Both the position numbers and the translations under genes were made by a program. A DNA stretch of 64,000 nt. Source: an uncultured Collinsella sp. GTDB lineage: Bacteria; Actinomycetota; Coriobacteriia; Coriobacteriales; Coriobacteriaceae. The first letter of the stretch is position 1. Every line of letters starts with the position of its first letter. The notes below the pieces were generated by a model, which saw nothing but the letters and a program-made list of their open reading frames with translations, was not told where the DNA came from and ran no database searches. The stretch is taken from the NCBI GenBank assembly GCA_902494245.1, contig CABUSR010000004.1, forward strand, positions 1 to 64,000. The letters are read 5' to 3'. Positions 47,336-57,640 of the stretch are shown here, in pieces.

Positions 47336-48388
47336 CTATGCGTTCTTCTGAACTTTGAAGCGCTGCTTCAGCTGTCCACAAGCGGCGTCAATATCGTTAC
47401 CACGGGAGTTGCGAATTGTGGTCTCGATGCCACGGGACTCAAGACGACGCTGAAGATCCTCAACCTTATGAATCTGCGACGGTTTGAGCGGGCTGCCCTC
47501 GATGTCGTTAAGCTGAATGAGGTTAACGTGGCAAAGCGTTCCCTCGCAGAAGTCGCAGAGCGCCTGCATCTCGGGATTCGTATCGTTGACGCCTTCGATC
47601 ATGGCATACTCATAGGTCGGGCGGCGGCCAGTCTTTTCGGTGTAGAGCTGAAGCGCCTCGTGAAGGCGAAGCAGCGTGTACTTCTTAACACCAGGCATGA
47701 GCTTATTGCGCGTCGACTGGATGGCGGAATGCAGGGAAACGGCAAGCGTGAATTGCTCGGGGATGTCGGCAAATTTGCGAATACCGGGAATAACACCGCT
47801 GGTAGAGACGGTGAGGTGACGAGCGCCGATACCGATGCCATCGGGGTCGTTGAGGATTCGCAGCGCCTTGAGAACCTCGTCGTAGTTGGCAAACGGCTCG
47901 CCCTGGCCCATGAAGACGACGCTCGTGGCGCGCTCGCCAAAGTCGTTGGATACATGAAGTACCTGGTCGACGATCTCTTGAGCGGTCAGAGAGCGCTTGA
48001 GGCCGTTGAGACCGGTAGCGCAAAAGGCGCAGCCCATGCCACAGCCTGCCTGGGTGGAAACGCAGACGGAAAGCTTGTTGCGACGGGGCATGCCGACAGT
48101 CTCGACGGAAATGCCGTCATGGTACTCGAGTAGATACTTGCGAGAGCCATCTTTGGAAACTTGCTTGGTGAGTTCAGTCGGCGTGTCAAAGGCAAAAGCC
48201 TCTTTAAGCTGTTCGCGGAAAGCCTTGGGAAGGTTGGTCATATCGTCAAACGAACAAACGTTCTTCTCGAAGAGCCATTCGATGAGCTGCTTCGCGCGGA
48301 AGGCGGGCTGGCCAAGCTCGGCCACGAGCTCGCGAATATCGTTTTGGCTCAAGTCGCGAATGTCCTGAGATTTAGTCCTGGGATGCAT
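47336..48388 (-). CDS. rlmN: 23S rRNA/tRNA adenine-C2 methyltransferase RlmN
   Basis: 350 aa, normal. A radical-SAM enzyme that methylates A2503 of 23S rRNA and A37 of some tRNAs. The CxxxCxxC cluster is in STQAGCGMGCAFCATG. GRRPTYEYAMIEGVND and the FMGQGEPFANYDEV motif are typical. The C-terminal catalytic Cys lies in IDAACGQL. The ATG has a weak AAAGGCTTCC site. It faces the parAB operon. Confidence 0.95.
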   Translation of the reverse strand: MHPRTKSQDIRDLSQNDIRELVAELGQPAFRAKQLIEWLFEKNVCSFDDMTNLPKAFREQLKEAFAFDTPTELTKQVSKDGSRKYLLEYHDGISVETVGMPRRNKLSVCVSTQAGCGMGCAFCATGLNGLKRSLTAQEIVDQVLHVSNDFGERATSVVFMGQGEPFANYDEVLKALRILNDPDGIGIGARHLTVSTSGVIPGIRKFADIPEQFTLAVSLHSAIQSTRNKLMPGVKKYTLLRLHEALQLYTEKTGRRPTYEYAMIEGVNDTNPEMQALCDFCEGTLCHVNLIQLNDIEGSPLKPSQIHKVEDLQRRLESRGIETTIRNSRGNDIDAACGQLKQRFKVQKNA

Positions 48389-48473
48389 GGAAGCCTTTCG
48401 ATTTTGGGGAAACGTAGAGGGTATCGCTACAATATGGTATCAGCTGCAGAAATTATAGAGGAGGAGTCTGCCC

Positions 48474-49439
48474 ATGCCGGGTAAAAGCCTAGAGAACATG
48501 CACGTAGCGGTCTTGGCGGGCGGTCATTCCGCCGAGCGCGAGATCTCGCTCGATTCGGGAAAGAACGTTGTGGTGGCACTGAAGGAAGCCGGCTACACCT
48601 CGGTGGAGCTGCTCGATCCAGCCGCTGATGACTTTATGGTAACCATGGCGACCGGCGGTTTCGATGTGGCATTTATCGCCATGCACGGCGCCGGCGGTGA
48701 GGATGGCGCCATGCAGGGTGCCATGGAGACCCTGGGTATCCCCTACACGGCCTCGGGCGTGCTTGCCAGCGCCTGCGGTGCCGACAAGGAGGTCTCTAAG
48801 CTCTTGTACGCCAAGGCGGGCATCCCCATTGCCCCCGGCCTCGCGCTCGAGGTGGGCGATGAAGTCGATATCGATCATATCGTCGAGGTTTGTGGCGAGC
48901 GCTGCTTTGTGAAGCCGGCCGTCAACGGTTCCAGCTATGGCATTTCCCTGGTCCATGAGCCCTCCGAGCTGCCCGCGGCAATCGCCAAGGCGTTTGAGTA
49001 CGGCGACAAAGTGCTGGTCGAGAAGTGCATCGAGGGTACCGAGATCACCGTCGGCGTATACGGCGAGGACGACGTGCGCGCTCTGCCGATTGTCGAGATT
49101 CGTAAGCCCGAGGACTGCGAGTTCTACGATCTGGACGTTAAGTATGTCGACCCTACGGACATCCATCGCATTCCGGCGCAGATTTCACCCGAGAATTACG
49201 CTCGCGCTCAGGAGCTTGCCTGCGCCGCTCACAAGGCCCTCGGTTGCCTAGGTATCTCGCGCAGCGATTTTATTGTGAGTGAGGACGGCCCCGTTATCCT
49301 CGAGACCAATACCATTCCCGGCATGACCGATACGTCGCTGTATCCGGATGAGATCCGCCACACCGACGACATGACGTTCCCGCAGGTCTGTGACAGCCTG
49401 ATCCGTATGGGCCTTCGTCGAGCGGGCATTGCATGCTAA
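48474..49439 (+). CDS. ddl: D-alanine-D-alanine ligase
   Basis: 321 aa. It makes D-Ala-D-Ala for peptidoglycan, with an ATP-grasp fold. VAVLAGGHSAEREISLDSG, AFIAMHGAGGEDGAMQGAMETLGIPYTASGVLASA and VILETNTIPGMTDTSLYP are signature stretches. The ATG has GAGGAGGAGTCTGCCC upstream. The C-terminus overlaps the next gene by 7 bp. The active-site loop residues show no sign of a D-Lac ligase, though this cannot be decided by eye. Confidence 0.93.
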   Translation: MPGKSLENMHVAVLAGGHSAEREISLDSGKNVVVALKEAGYTSVELLDPAADDFMVTMATGGFDVAFIAMHGAGGEDGAMQGAMETLGIPYTASGVLASACGADKEVSKLLYAKAGIPIAPGLALEVGDEVDIDHIVEVCGERCFVKPAVNGSSYGISLVHEPSELPAAIAKAFEYGDKVLVEKCIEGTEITVGVYGEDDVRALPIVEIRKPEDCEFYDLDVKYVDPTDIHRIPAQISPENYARAQELACAAHKALGCLGISRSDFIVSEDGPVILETNTIPGMTDTSLYPDEIRHTDDMTFPQVCDSLIRMGLRRAGIAC

Positions 49440-52327
49440 TCGAGGACGCGGTTTCGTCAGGAACGCCGCAGTTTGTCATCGACTCCTATGCCACGCTTGC
49501 CGAACGCGCCAAAACGCAGTCCTTCGGCCTTATCGAGGAAGATGTGATTGTCCTCGATACCGAGACCACAGGTCTTTCGGTGCAGGACAACGAGCTGATC
49601 GAGATCTCGGCGGCCCGTCTTTCGGGCCGCGAGATCGTCGACCGCTTCGATACCTTCGTGCATCCCAAGCAGCTGATTCCCGCCGAGATTACCGAGCTCA
49701 CGAGCATTACAAATGCTGATGTGGCAGATGCCCCGTCGGCCGTTGAGGCCGTCGCCGCTCTCGCCGATTTTGTCGGTGGTTGCCCGGTGATCGCACATAA
49801 CGCCACGTTCGACCGCTCGTTTATCGAGTCGGTCAAAGGCGGCGTCAACGTGAGCGATATTTGGATCGATTCGCTGGCGCTGTCGCGCATCGCGCTTCCA
49901 CGCCTGGCCTCGCACAAGCTGTCTTTTATGGCCGATCTGTTTGGCTGTGACTCGGTATCACACCGTGCCAATGCCGACGTCGACGCCCTGTGTGGCGTAT
50001 GGCGCGTGTTGCTCGTGGCGCTCACCGACTTGCCCCAGGGCCTCATGGCGCGCCTAGCCGACATGCATACGGATGTGCCTTGGTCCTATCGTCCTATCTT
50101 CTCATTCTTGGCGGGGCAGAACCCTGGTTCTATCTTCTCTCTCAGCGCCGTTCGTGCTGACGTTCTCAAGGCCGATCGCGCCGACGATCGGGTGGACGCC
50201 GACGAACTGCCGGTCCTCAAGATGCCGAGTCGTGAGGAGATTGAGGCAGACTATGCGCCGGGTGGCCTGGTCAATCGCATGTATCCCACTTACGAGCCGC
50301 GTGATGAGCAGATCGCGATGGCGCTCGAGGTCCGCGATGCGCTGGTCACGGGCACTCATCGTGTAATTGAGGCGGGCACGGGCGTCGGCAAATCGATGGC
50401 CTATCTGGTGCCTTTTGCCGAGGCAGCGCGCCGTAACAACATCACGGTTGGTATTGCGACCAAATCGAACAATCTTGCCGACCAGCTCATGTACCATGAG
50501 CTGCCAAAACTTGCCGAGCAACTGGACGGTGGTCTGTCATTTTGCGCTCTCAAGGGCTATGACCACTATCCGTGCCTGCGCAAGCTCGAGCGCATGAGCC
50601 GAGGCCAGGTCGAGATTACCACCAAGCGCGATCCGGCGGACACGCTCACGGCGGTCGCGGTCATTATGGCGTACGTCTGCCAATCAGCCGATGGCGACCT
50701 CGACTCGCTCGGCATTCGGTGGCGCAGCGTCAACCGCCCCGACTTTACGACGGCCTCGCGCGAGTGTGCTCGTCGCCTCTGCCCGTTTTTCCCTGATAAA
50801 TGTTTGGTCCACGGCGCTCGCCGTCGTGCGGCGCATGCCGATGTGGTGGTCACCAACCATTCCCTGCTGTTCCGCAATGTCGCGGCCGAGGGCAGGATTT
50901 TACCTCCGATTCGTCATTGGGTAATCGACGAGGCCCATTCCATCGAGCGCGAGGCGCGCCGTCAGTGGGCGCGCGTGGTGTCGGCGGATGAATCGCGCGT
51001 TCTGTTTGAGCGCCTGGGTGGCTCGAGCGCCGGCGCGCTAAGCCAGGTTTCCCGTGATTTGGCAACCTCCGAGGGCTCTACGCTCTATCTGGGCCTTACT
51101 GCCAAGGCGACGTCGACGGTTGCGCGCGCGAGCATGGCAATCGCCGACGTGTTCGATGGCGTTCGCGAGCTCGGCCGCCGTGCGCGTGGGGGTTATGACA
51201 ATGCCAATCTATGGATTGGCCCCGAGCTGCGCGAATCTGACGACTGGCATGATTTCTTACAGTCGGCCTACACTGGCATCGACGCATTGGAACAAGCTGA
51301 CAAGAGCGTCGACGCGCTGGTGCAAGCCGTCGCCGCCGACAAGCCCGAGGTTGTTGTCGACCTGGGTGATATCTCGCGCCGCCTGCACGAGCTGGTCGAG
51401 AACCTCAAACTCATCATTGATGGCACCGATGAACACTACGTGTATTCGCTGCAGGTCAATCGCAGGCTGCGTGCCGGCGGAGAGTCGATGACCGCAGAGC
51501 GCATCGACATTGGCGAGGCCTTGGCAACCGAGTGGCTGCCCGAGGTTCACACGGCTATCTTTGCCTCGGCGACTATGACGGTGTCCAAAAGCTTTGAACA
51601 CTTTAACCATGCGGTCGGCCTCGATCGCATCGGTGCTTCAACATCCTCATCGCTGCACTTGGACTCGAGCTACGACTTCGATTCGAACATGGCTGTAGTC
51701 GTTGCGGGTGATATCCCCGATCCGCGCGATCGCGAGAGCTATCTTACGGCGCTCGAGCGCGTGCTGGTCGACGCCCATCTTGCCATGGGCGGATCGGTGC
51801 TCACACTGTTCACCAATCGGCGCGACATGGAAGACCTGTACGCCCGCGTTGAGCCCAAGATGGCCCGTGCGGGTCTGGAGCTCAACTGCCAGCAGCGCAA
51901 CTCATCTCCTCGTCGCCTGCGCGACCGGTTTATCAACGAGCCGACCTCGTCGCTTTTTGCGCTTAAGGCCTTCTGGGAGGGGTTTGACGCCAGCGGCGAG
52001 ACGCTGCGTTGCGTCATCATTCCCAAGCTGCCGTTCTCGAGCCCCACGGACCCGCTCTCGTGCGAGCGCAACCTGCGCGAAGACCGCGCTTGGGCGCGCT
52101 ATTCGCTGCCCGAGGCGGTGCTCGAGGTTAAGCAGGCGGCCGGCCGCCTTATCCGCTCGTCGACCGATTGCGGCGTGCTGATTCTGGCCGACCCGCGCCT
52201 GGTGACGAAGGGCTACGGAAAGAAGTTCTTAACGTCGCTGCCCACGAGCTCCTACCAGCGCATCGAATCGGCGCAGATCGGGCACTATCTGCAACTGTGG
52301 CGCGCACGCCACGAGCGGCGGCGCTAA
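49433..52327 (+). CDS. DnaQ exonuclease fused to DinG-type XPD helicase
   Basis: 964 aa. The N-terminal exonuclease (about 38-210) has DTETTG, HNATFDRSFIE and HRANADVDA, the three DEDD motifs. The helicase part has Walker A EAGTGVGKSMAYL, DEAH box VIDEAHSIE and the C-terminal motif VKQAAGRLIRS. Four cysteines (YPC...EC...RLC...KC) could hold the Fe-S cluster of XPD/DinG proteins. This fused type occurs in Gram-positives. The start overlaps ddl; its stop overlaps that of the convergent WYL gene by 4 bp. A role in DNA damage repair is inferred. Confidence 0.92.
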   Translation: MLIEDAVSSGTPQFVIDSYATLAERAKTQSFGLIEEDVIVLDTETTGLSVQDNELIEISAARLSGREIVDRFDTFVHPKQLIPAEITELTSITNADVADAPSAVEAVAALADFVGGCPVIAHNATFDRSFIESVKGGVNVSDIWIDSLALSRIALPRLASHKLSFMADLFGCDSVSHRANADVDALCGVWRVLLVALTDLPQGLMARLADMHTDVPWSYRPIFSFLAGQNPGSIFSLSAVRADVLKADRADDRVDADELPVLKMPSREEIEADYAPGGLVNRMYPTYEPRDEQIAMALEVRDALVTGTHRVIEAGTGVGKSMAYLVPFAEAARRNNITVGIATKSNNLADQLMYHELPKLAEQLDGGLSFCALKGYDHYPCLRKLERMSRGQVEITTKRDPADTLTAVAVIMAYVCQSADGDLDSLGIRWRSVNRPDFTTASRECARRLCPFFPDKCLVHGARRRAAHADVVVTNHSLLFRNVAAEGRILPPIRHWVIDEAHSIEREARRQWARVVSADESRVLFERLGGSSAGALSQVSRDLATSEGSTLYLGLTAKATSTVARASMAIADVFDGVRELGRRARGGYDNANLWIGPELRESDDWHDFLQSAYTGIDALEQADKSVDALVQAVAADKPEVVVDLGDISRRLHELVENLKLIIDGTDEHYVYSLQVNRRLRAGGESMTAERIDIGEALATEWLPEVHTAIFASATMTVSKSFEHFNHAVGLDRIGASTSSSLHLDSSYDFDSNMAVVVAGDIPDPRDRESYLTALERVLVDAHLAMGGSVLTLFTNRRDMEDLYARVEPKMARAGLELNCQQRNSSPRRLRDRFINEPTSSLFALKAFWEGFDASGETLRCVIIPKLPFSSPTDPLSCERNLREDRAWARYSLPEAVLEVKQAAGRLIRSSTDCGVLILADPRLVTKGYGKKFLTSLPTSSYQRIESAQIGHYLQLWRARHERRR

Positions 52328-53241
52328 AGCGGACAGACGAGGGTTTTTGCCATATCGCACAGGCGCTTTGACAGGGCGGGGTCATCCAAGATGCGGATGG
52401 CTCCGCCCGCTGCGATTACCTGGCTCAGTAGCCAACGCTCGGAGCCGTAATGCACGGTTACCGTTGCCATGTCTGCCCCGCTGCGCTCGATTAGGGTGAT
52501 GCCGGCCCAGTCCAGATGCTCCGCCATATCGAATGGCATCAAGAGCTTTGCGCTACGCTGCGTCCGGGCAAGGGAATCGTGGAGGGATGCAACGTCCGGT
52601 GCGTGAGGCACGACGGAGTCTTCCGTCAAGGCGAGTCCCTCGATTTTATCCATGCGATAGGTGCGCTGCTCATCGACTGTGATGTCCCAGGCAATCAAGT
52701 ATGTTTGGTCGCCGTTTGCCGTAATGCGCAAGGGGTCGACCAGACGCTCGCGTGGCCGTGCATCGTCCATCGAGCGATACGAGATGCGACAGCGAACGCC
52801 GTCCTGAATGGCGCAGCTCAGCTGCTGCCAGTGCGACCCGTGGTTGACGGTGTCAAAGACGCGTTGGTTATAGCCGAGCTCTTCGGGCAGAAGGGCATGT
52901 CGAATCCGAGCTGCCGTCTGCGGCTCGATCCCCAACGATTCAAGTTCATGGTTGAGCACAGCGCCCTCGGCGGCACTCAGGCGCAATGGTAGCACGCGCC
53001 CAGCGTTACCAGTGAGGGCCACGCGCTCGCCGCGGCATTCGCAGATGATGCGCGCGCCCGATTCTCGGTCCGCGAGCGTCGAGACGATCTCGAGAATCTC
53101 GTCGAGCGACGCCCCCGTGATGTCAAGGCGGCTGCAAATCTCGGTTCGTGTCATGCCGCTCTCGCCGGCGGCGTAGAGGGCCTCCATGATGTCGATGGCG
53201 CGCGAGAGTCTCTGCTCGCTGGTGAGTTTACGCACGGGCAT
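52324..53241 (-). CDS. WYL-domain transcriptional regulator (PafC-like)
   Basis: 305 aa. An N-terminal HTH (LSRAIDIMEALYAAGESGMTRTEICSRLDITGASLDEILEIV) is followed by the WYL region (CRISYRSMDDARPRERLVDPLRITANGDQTYLIAWDITVDEQRTYRMDKIEGLALT). Tandem WYL genes are the PafB-PafC arrangement, which activates DNA-damage genes in actinobacteria by binding nucleic acid. I chose the ATG at 53241, which overlaps the upstream WYL gene by 14 bp. Its stop overlaps the dinG-type helicase stop. Confidence 0.82.
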   Translation of the reverse strand: MPVRKLTSEQRLSRAIDIMEALYAAGESGMTRTEICSRLDITGASLDEILEIVSTLADRESGARIICECRGERVALTGNAGRVLPLRLSAAEGAVLNHELESLGIEPQTAARIRHALLPEELGYNQRVFDTVNHGSHWQQLSCAIQDGVRCRISYRSMDDARPRERLVDPLRITANGDQTYLIAWDITVDEQRTYRMDKIEGLALTEDSVVPHAPDVASLHDSLARTQRSAKLLMPFDMAEHLDWAGITLIERSGADMATVTVHYGSERWLLSQVIAAGGAIRILDDPALSKRLCDMAKTLVCPL

Positions 53242-54250
53242 GCTCGTGCACCGTCCTTTCAATGAGGTGGTTCCACGCCTGCTTGAGCGATTTGGGGGCC
53301 ATGGGCCTCATGCCGTCCATGGCGTGGGCCATGCAAAATGAGGCGGCGGCTTCAAGGTCGCGCACGTCAACGGTCCAGGTCCATCCCGCATCGGTGTGTG
53401 CGAGCTCACCTCGCCCGCGCGTGAGGCCGTTGATCATATCGATCTGCGTCTGAGGGGCGAACGAGAACGTGGCTGCAACGGGCGGTCGGTCGGCAAAATC
53501 GAATTCAAAGAACAGATAGTCGTTGAGATTGAAGTCCGCAGGGATGGCGTAGGCCTTCGAAGGACGCCAAGCGCGAACGATACGGTCGCAGCGGAATGTC
53601 CTGATGTCGTCGGTGACATTGTCGAGGCCGCAGAAGTACGCCACGCCCTCGCGCTCGAACATGCCGTAGACGCAGACGGTACGTTCTTTCTGCTCGCCGC
53701 GTCCGTTCTGATATAAAAATCGCAGCGCGCATCGCTCGGCAAAGGCGCTCCATACCGCATCGACGGTGGGAGAGCGGCGGATCGGTACTTCGTCCACCGC
53801 CGACATGCCGGTGAGGTAGGCAATCTTGGAGCGAATATCGGCAAGCGGCGCGGAAAAGGTGGATGAGCCGGCCGCTAGCGTCTGGTCGATGGCGTTGAGC
53901 AGGATATCGGCGTCGTCTGCGGTGATGAGGCCGCCTGCAGCAAACGTGTGCTCGCGGTCGATTGTCCACGAGCTTTCCTCGGTCTCCTGCGCACCGGCGG
54001 GGCGAACCTCCTTGATTAAGATGCCACGCTCGAGCAGTTTGTCACGATCGCGCCGAAACTTGCGCTTATCCGAGTCGATGTTGCCCGAGCCATATCCCAG
54101 GTCAGAATCCAAGACGATCTGCTCGGTCGTCAGCGGTTCGGGGGAGCTGTTGAGCACAAAGAAAAGATTGAGGATGCGCTGAGCCGTTTTATCGAAACCG
54201 GGCTCCGAACTTCCCTTTTTAATTGTCGCGGTCGCGTCGCTTGCCGTCAT
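53228..54250 (-). CDS. WYL-domain transcriptional regulator (PafB-like)
   Basis: 340 aa. Domain order: HTH region (FDKTAQRILNLFFVLNSSPEPLTTEQIVLDSD), helical part, then WYL-type core (LRFLYQNGRGEQKERTVCVYGMFEREGVAYFCGLDNVTDDIRTFRCDRIVRA). First in the pair by transcription order. The pair probably works as a heterodimer, as PafBC does. Overlap with the second gene indicates translational coupling. No target box can be named here. Confidence 0.82.
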   Translation of the reverse strand: MTASDATATIKKGSSEPGFDKTAQRILNLFFVLNSSPEPLTTEQIVLDSDLGYGSGNIDSDKRKFRRDRDKLLERGILIKEVRPAGAQETEESSWTIDREHTFAAGGLITADDADILLNAIDQTLAAGSSTFSAPLADIRSKIAYLTGMSAVDEVPIRRSPTVDAVWSAFAERCALRFLYQNGRGEQKERTVCVYGMFEREGVAYFCGLDNVTDDIRTFRCDRIVRAWRPSKAYAIPADFNLNDYLFFEFDFADRPPVAATFSFAPQTQIDMINGLTRGRGELAHTDAGWTWTVDVRDLEAAASFCMAHAMDGMRPMAPKSLKQAWNHLIERTVHEHARA

Positions 54251-54448
54251 AGAGTCCTCGCATGAGAAGGTGGTTTGCTGCCATGATTTTAGTCCGATAT
54301 GGAGATTAGGCTATATCCTTGTCCGCTCGGGGCGTTAAGATGGCCCGAATTCGGTCGTTTGCGCTCGCTCGGGGTATACTTTCGACTATATACGGTTCTA
54401 ATGTGCATGCATTGGGCCTATTTGTCGGATTATGGATGTGGAGCGCAC

Positions 54449-57400
54449 ATGGCGAACACCCAGAACTATATTAACCACCTGCTGCAGAACACCGGCATTA
54501 CGCCGGCATGCAGCGAAGAAGAGCGCTTGGCTGCCGAGGATATCGCTCAGATCTTCCGCAACCACGGCTTTGACCCCGAGGTTCAGGAGTTCAATGCCCC
54601 GGCGCCCAGTAGGTTGGCATTTGCCGTTACCGGTATTCTTGCGTTTGCCGGCGCCCTGCTGATGGGCATCGGCGGCGGTATCGGCTTGGTCGGCACCTTG
54701 CTGGCCGTTGTCGGCGCCGTTCTTTACGTGCTCGAACGCACGGGCCACCCCGTGGTTTCGCGCCTGGGCAAGACGGGCGTGAGCCAAAATGTCATCGCCT
54801 ACCACAAGGCCTCGGGCCCGCTCGCGTCTCCGCGCAACCGCCCGGTGGTCGTTGTCGCACACTACGACTCTCCCCGTGCTGAGCTGCTCGCCCGCGAGCC
54901 CTATGCTTCGTATCGTGCGCTCATCGCCAAGCTGTTGCCCGTTGCCACGGTTGCCCCTGCTGCCGTTGCCATCCTGCGTATCCTGCCGCTCCCCGGCGCG
55001 CTCAAGGTTCTGCTGTGGATTGTCGCGATCCTCGCTTCCCTCGTTGCGCTTGCCAACGCGGCAAACATCATCTCTAACCGCCACATTCTTCCCTATACGT
55101 CCGGCGCGGTGTGCAACAAGTCTTCTGTCGCCGCTATGCTCGGCGTTATGGACAACGTTGCTCCCTTCCAGGGCGAGAACGAGTTTCCCGACGATGTTCC
55201 GTTCGATACCTATTTTGGGGAGCAGAAGCGTCGTGCCGAGGAAATGGCGCGCGCGGCGGCGGAGTATGCCGCGGCCCAGCAACAAAACGACTACGGCAAC
55301 ACCATCGAGTATGAAGAGCCTACCTACGCCGAGGACGAGTTCGGTCAGCCGATTGCTCCCGACGCTCAAACCGAGCCCGAACAGGGCGAGGCTTTTGACG
55401 AGCAGATCGAGGGCTTTGAGGGTGCGTCTGCCGACGAGACGCTGATTGGCGCCATCGTGCCCGAGGATCAGAACCAGGCTGCCCAGGCCGAAGAGTTCAA
55501 TGACGAGGTTCCCGCTGCCGAGCCGGCAGAGGAGCCTGCCGAGCCCGAGCCCAAGCTCTATCGCAACGCCGCCGGCAACATCCGCTTTGGTGCGGATGCC
55601 ATCCGTGCGCTCGGAATGCTTCCCGAGTCCTGCACGCTCGATTACGAGGAGGGCGAGGAGCCGACGTTTGAGCCCGAGCCTGTCCCCGTTGTCACCGTGG
55701 ATGATGAGTCTGCCGCGGTTACCGCTGCCGTTGCCGAGCCCGAGGCGGTGTCCGCGATCGATCCCGCGGCAGGACTGGACATTTTGGCTCCCGCCGCGCC
55801 GGCGCAAGACGTTGCGGACGAGTCTGACGACGAATACGTTGAACAGCCGAGGCGCGTGTCTTACGAGAGCGATACTGATTTCTCTGCCGAGATTCCCGCG
55901 GCAACGCCCCATGCCGATATTGCATCCGCGTTCTCTTCGATTGGCGCCAGCGCTTCCAACTTCTTTAAGGGTGCGCTTGCAAAGGGCAAGAAATTTGTCG
56001 ACGATTTCGAGGAGAAGCGCGCTGCCGCACGCGAGGCTGCCGAGCAGGAGGCTATCGCTCAGCAGCAGGCAGCCGAGGCGGCACGTGAGCTCGCGGCGCA
56101 AGAGTTCGAGCAGAACGAGGCTGTGCAGTCCGCGCCCGTCGACGCCGCCGAAGCTACAACGTCCTTTGAGTCCCAGCAGCCGGCGTCCGCGGATGTTGTT
56201 GAGGCGACGACGTCTTTCGAGGCTCAGCAGCACGTCGATAGCACCATGTCGTTTGATGCCGCGCAGTTCGATTCCACGATAACGTTTGAAAAGCAAGGCA
56301 CCGCGATTGCCGAGCCCCTTCCTGCTTCCGATGAGCAGGACGACGCGGCAGACGATGACGAGCCCATTGATGCTGCCGAAATTCAGGATGCGACCGAGGA
56401 CGAGCCCGTCGAGGTCAACTCTGACGAAGAGCAGTACGCGGCAGCCGAGCAAGATGATTCGACCGAGGTCGAGCAGGAGGAAGTGTCTGCGGTTTCCGAG
56501 ACTCCCGAGACGGATGAGTCGAGGCCTTACTCCACGCAGATTTTCACCATGCCGACCCCGAGCGGTTCCGGTGCCACGGTTGCCGATGTTGCTCCCACCC
56601 AGGACGAAACAGTCGATTCCCTTATGGCCCAGATTTCCTCCCAGGCATCGCCGCGTCCGCAGATGAATGTTCCCGATCCGGCGTCGGCACCGTCGCCTGC
56701 ACCTTCCTCGTCTCCGCTGGCTTCGGTCCCCGATCCGTCGCTGCCGTCTATGAAGCAGGCAAACGTTGCATCTCGCACGTCGCTGTTCGACCTTCCCGAT
56801 CCCTCTGCCCAGGTCAACGACCCCTTTGCTACTGCCCAGGGTCCCGAACCCACATCGGCACCCGTTGCGCCTCCTATGCCCGTTGCGTCGGGCGCGCAGC
56901 CGATCGAGACCATTTCGGTTCCCGCCCCGGCGGCACCCAAGTCTCGCAAGCGCGGCCTGGGCGGCCTGTTCGGTCGTAAAAAGAAAAACGAGCAGGGCAG
57001 CATGAGTGACTGGCTGGGCGTCGAAGACGATTACGATGCCAAGAAGTCCGGTCGCGGTATCGGTTCGTGGGATAACTTCGAGGACGATAACGACGGCTGG
57101 AAGGGCGGCGCTACGTCTTCCGATGGCGCTTCTTCCGAGGATATGCTCTCGGCTGTCGCCTCTATGGGCGATGACGAGCTGCTCGGTCACGATATCTGGT
57201 TTGTGGCAACGGGCGCCTCGGATTGTGATGGCGCCGGTATGAAGGCCTTCTTGGCTTCGCATCGCGATAAGCTCCGCGGCGTATTCTTCATCAATCTTGA
57301 ATCCGTCGGCGCCGGTAGGCTTTCGGTGGTGACGGTTGAGGGCGAACAGCAGCTGCTCAAGGGCGATCGTCGCATCATGAACCTGGTCAGCAAGGTGTGC

Positions 57401-57619
57401 AAGTCGTTCCATGTCGATTGTGGCGCGCTCGAGATGCCCTATGCCAAGACCGATGCCTATGCCGCGCTCGAGGCGAGCCGCCGAGCCCTCACCATCGCCG
57501 GCGTGGACGGCACGCGTCTGGCTTGCGCTCGTACCGAGGACGACCTGCCCCACAATGTCAACCCGACGAACATTGCTACGGTATCCGAGGTCGTGACCGA
57601 GGTTATCCGCCGTTCGTAG
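54449..57619 (+). CDS. Membrane M28-peptidase-like protein with a very long acidic insertion
   Basis: 1056 aa. N-terminal part: two hydrophobic segments (about 57-94), then VVVVAHYDSPRAELL (138-140 His-x-Asp as in M28), a further hydrophobic pair (about 160-205) and GAVCNKSSVAAMLGVMDN (219-236). The M28 motif there is GADDNxSGVAA, so the metal-bridging Asp is absent. After a ~650-residue Glu/Ala/Asp/Pro-rich low-complexity region the fold resumes near residue 905: DIWFVATGASDCDGAGMKAFL lacks the catalytic Glu-Glu. NLESVGAG and DLPHN remain. It is probably a non-catalytic peptidase-like protein. The ATG at 54449 follows GGAG. Function unknown. Confidence 0.7.
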   Translation: MANTQNYINHLLQNTGITPACSEEERLAAEDIAQIFRNHGFDPEVQEFNAPAPSRLAFAVTGILAFAGALLMGIGGGIGLVGTLLAVVGAVLYVLERTGHPVVSRLGKTGVSQNVIAYHKASGPLASPRNRPVVVVAHYDSPRAELLAREPYASYRALIAKLLPVATVAPAAVAILRILPLPGALKVLLWIVAILASLVALANAANIISNRHILPYTSGAVCNKSSVAAMLGVMDNVAPFQGENEFPDDVPFDTYFGEQKRRAEEMARAAAEYAAAQQQNDYGNTIEYEEPTYAEDEFGQPIAPDAQTEPEQGEAFDEQIEGFEGASADETLIGAIVPEDQNQAAQAEEFNDEVPAAEPAEEPAEPEPKLYRNAAGNIRFGADAIRALGMLPESCTLDYEEGEEPTFEPEPVPVVTVDDESAAVTAAVAEPEAVSAIDPAAGLDILAPAAPAQDVADESDDEYVEQPRRVSYESDTDFSAEIPAATPHADIASAFSSIGASASNFFKGALAKGKKFVDDFEEKRAAAREAAEQEAIAQQQAAEAARELAAQEFEQNEAVQSAPVDAAEATTSFESQQPASADVVEATTSFEAQQHVDSTMSFDAAQFDSTITFEKQGTAIAEPLPASDEQDDAADDDEPIDAAEIQDATEDEPVEVNSDEEQYAAAEQDDSTEVEQEEVSAVSETPETDESRPYSTQIFTMPTPSGSGATVADVAPTQDETVDSLMAQISSQASPRPQMNVPDPASAPSPAPSSSPLASVPDPSLPSMKQANVASRTSLFDLPDPSAQVNDPFATAQGPEPTSAPVAPPMPVASGAQPIETISVPAPAAPKSRKRGLGGLFGRKKKNEQGSMSDWLGVEDDYDAKKSGRGIGSWDNFEDDNDGWKGGATSSDGASSEDMLSAVASMGDDELLGHDIWFVATGASDCDGAGMKAFLASHRDKLRGVFFINLESVGAGRLSVVTVEGEQQLLKGDRRIMNLVSKVCKSFHVDCGALEMPYAKTDAYAALEASRRALTIAGVDGTRLACARTEDDLPHNVNPTNIATVSEVVTEVIRRS

Positions 57620-57640
57620 ACGGAGCTCTAAGGAGTCAAC

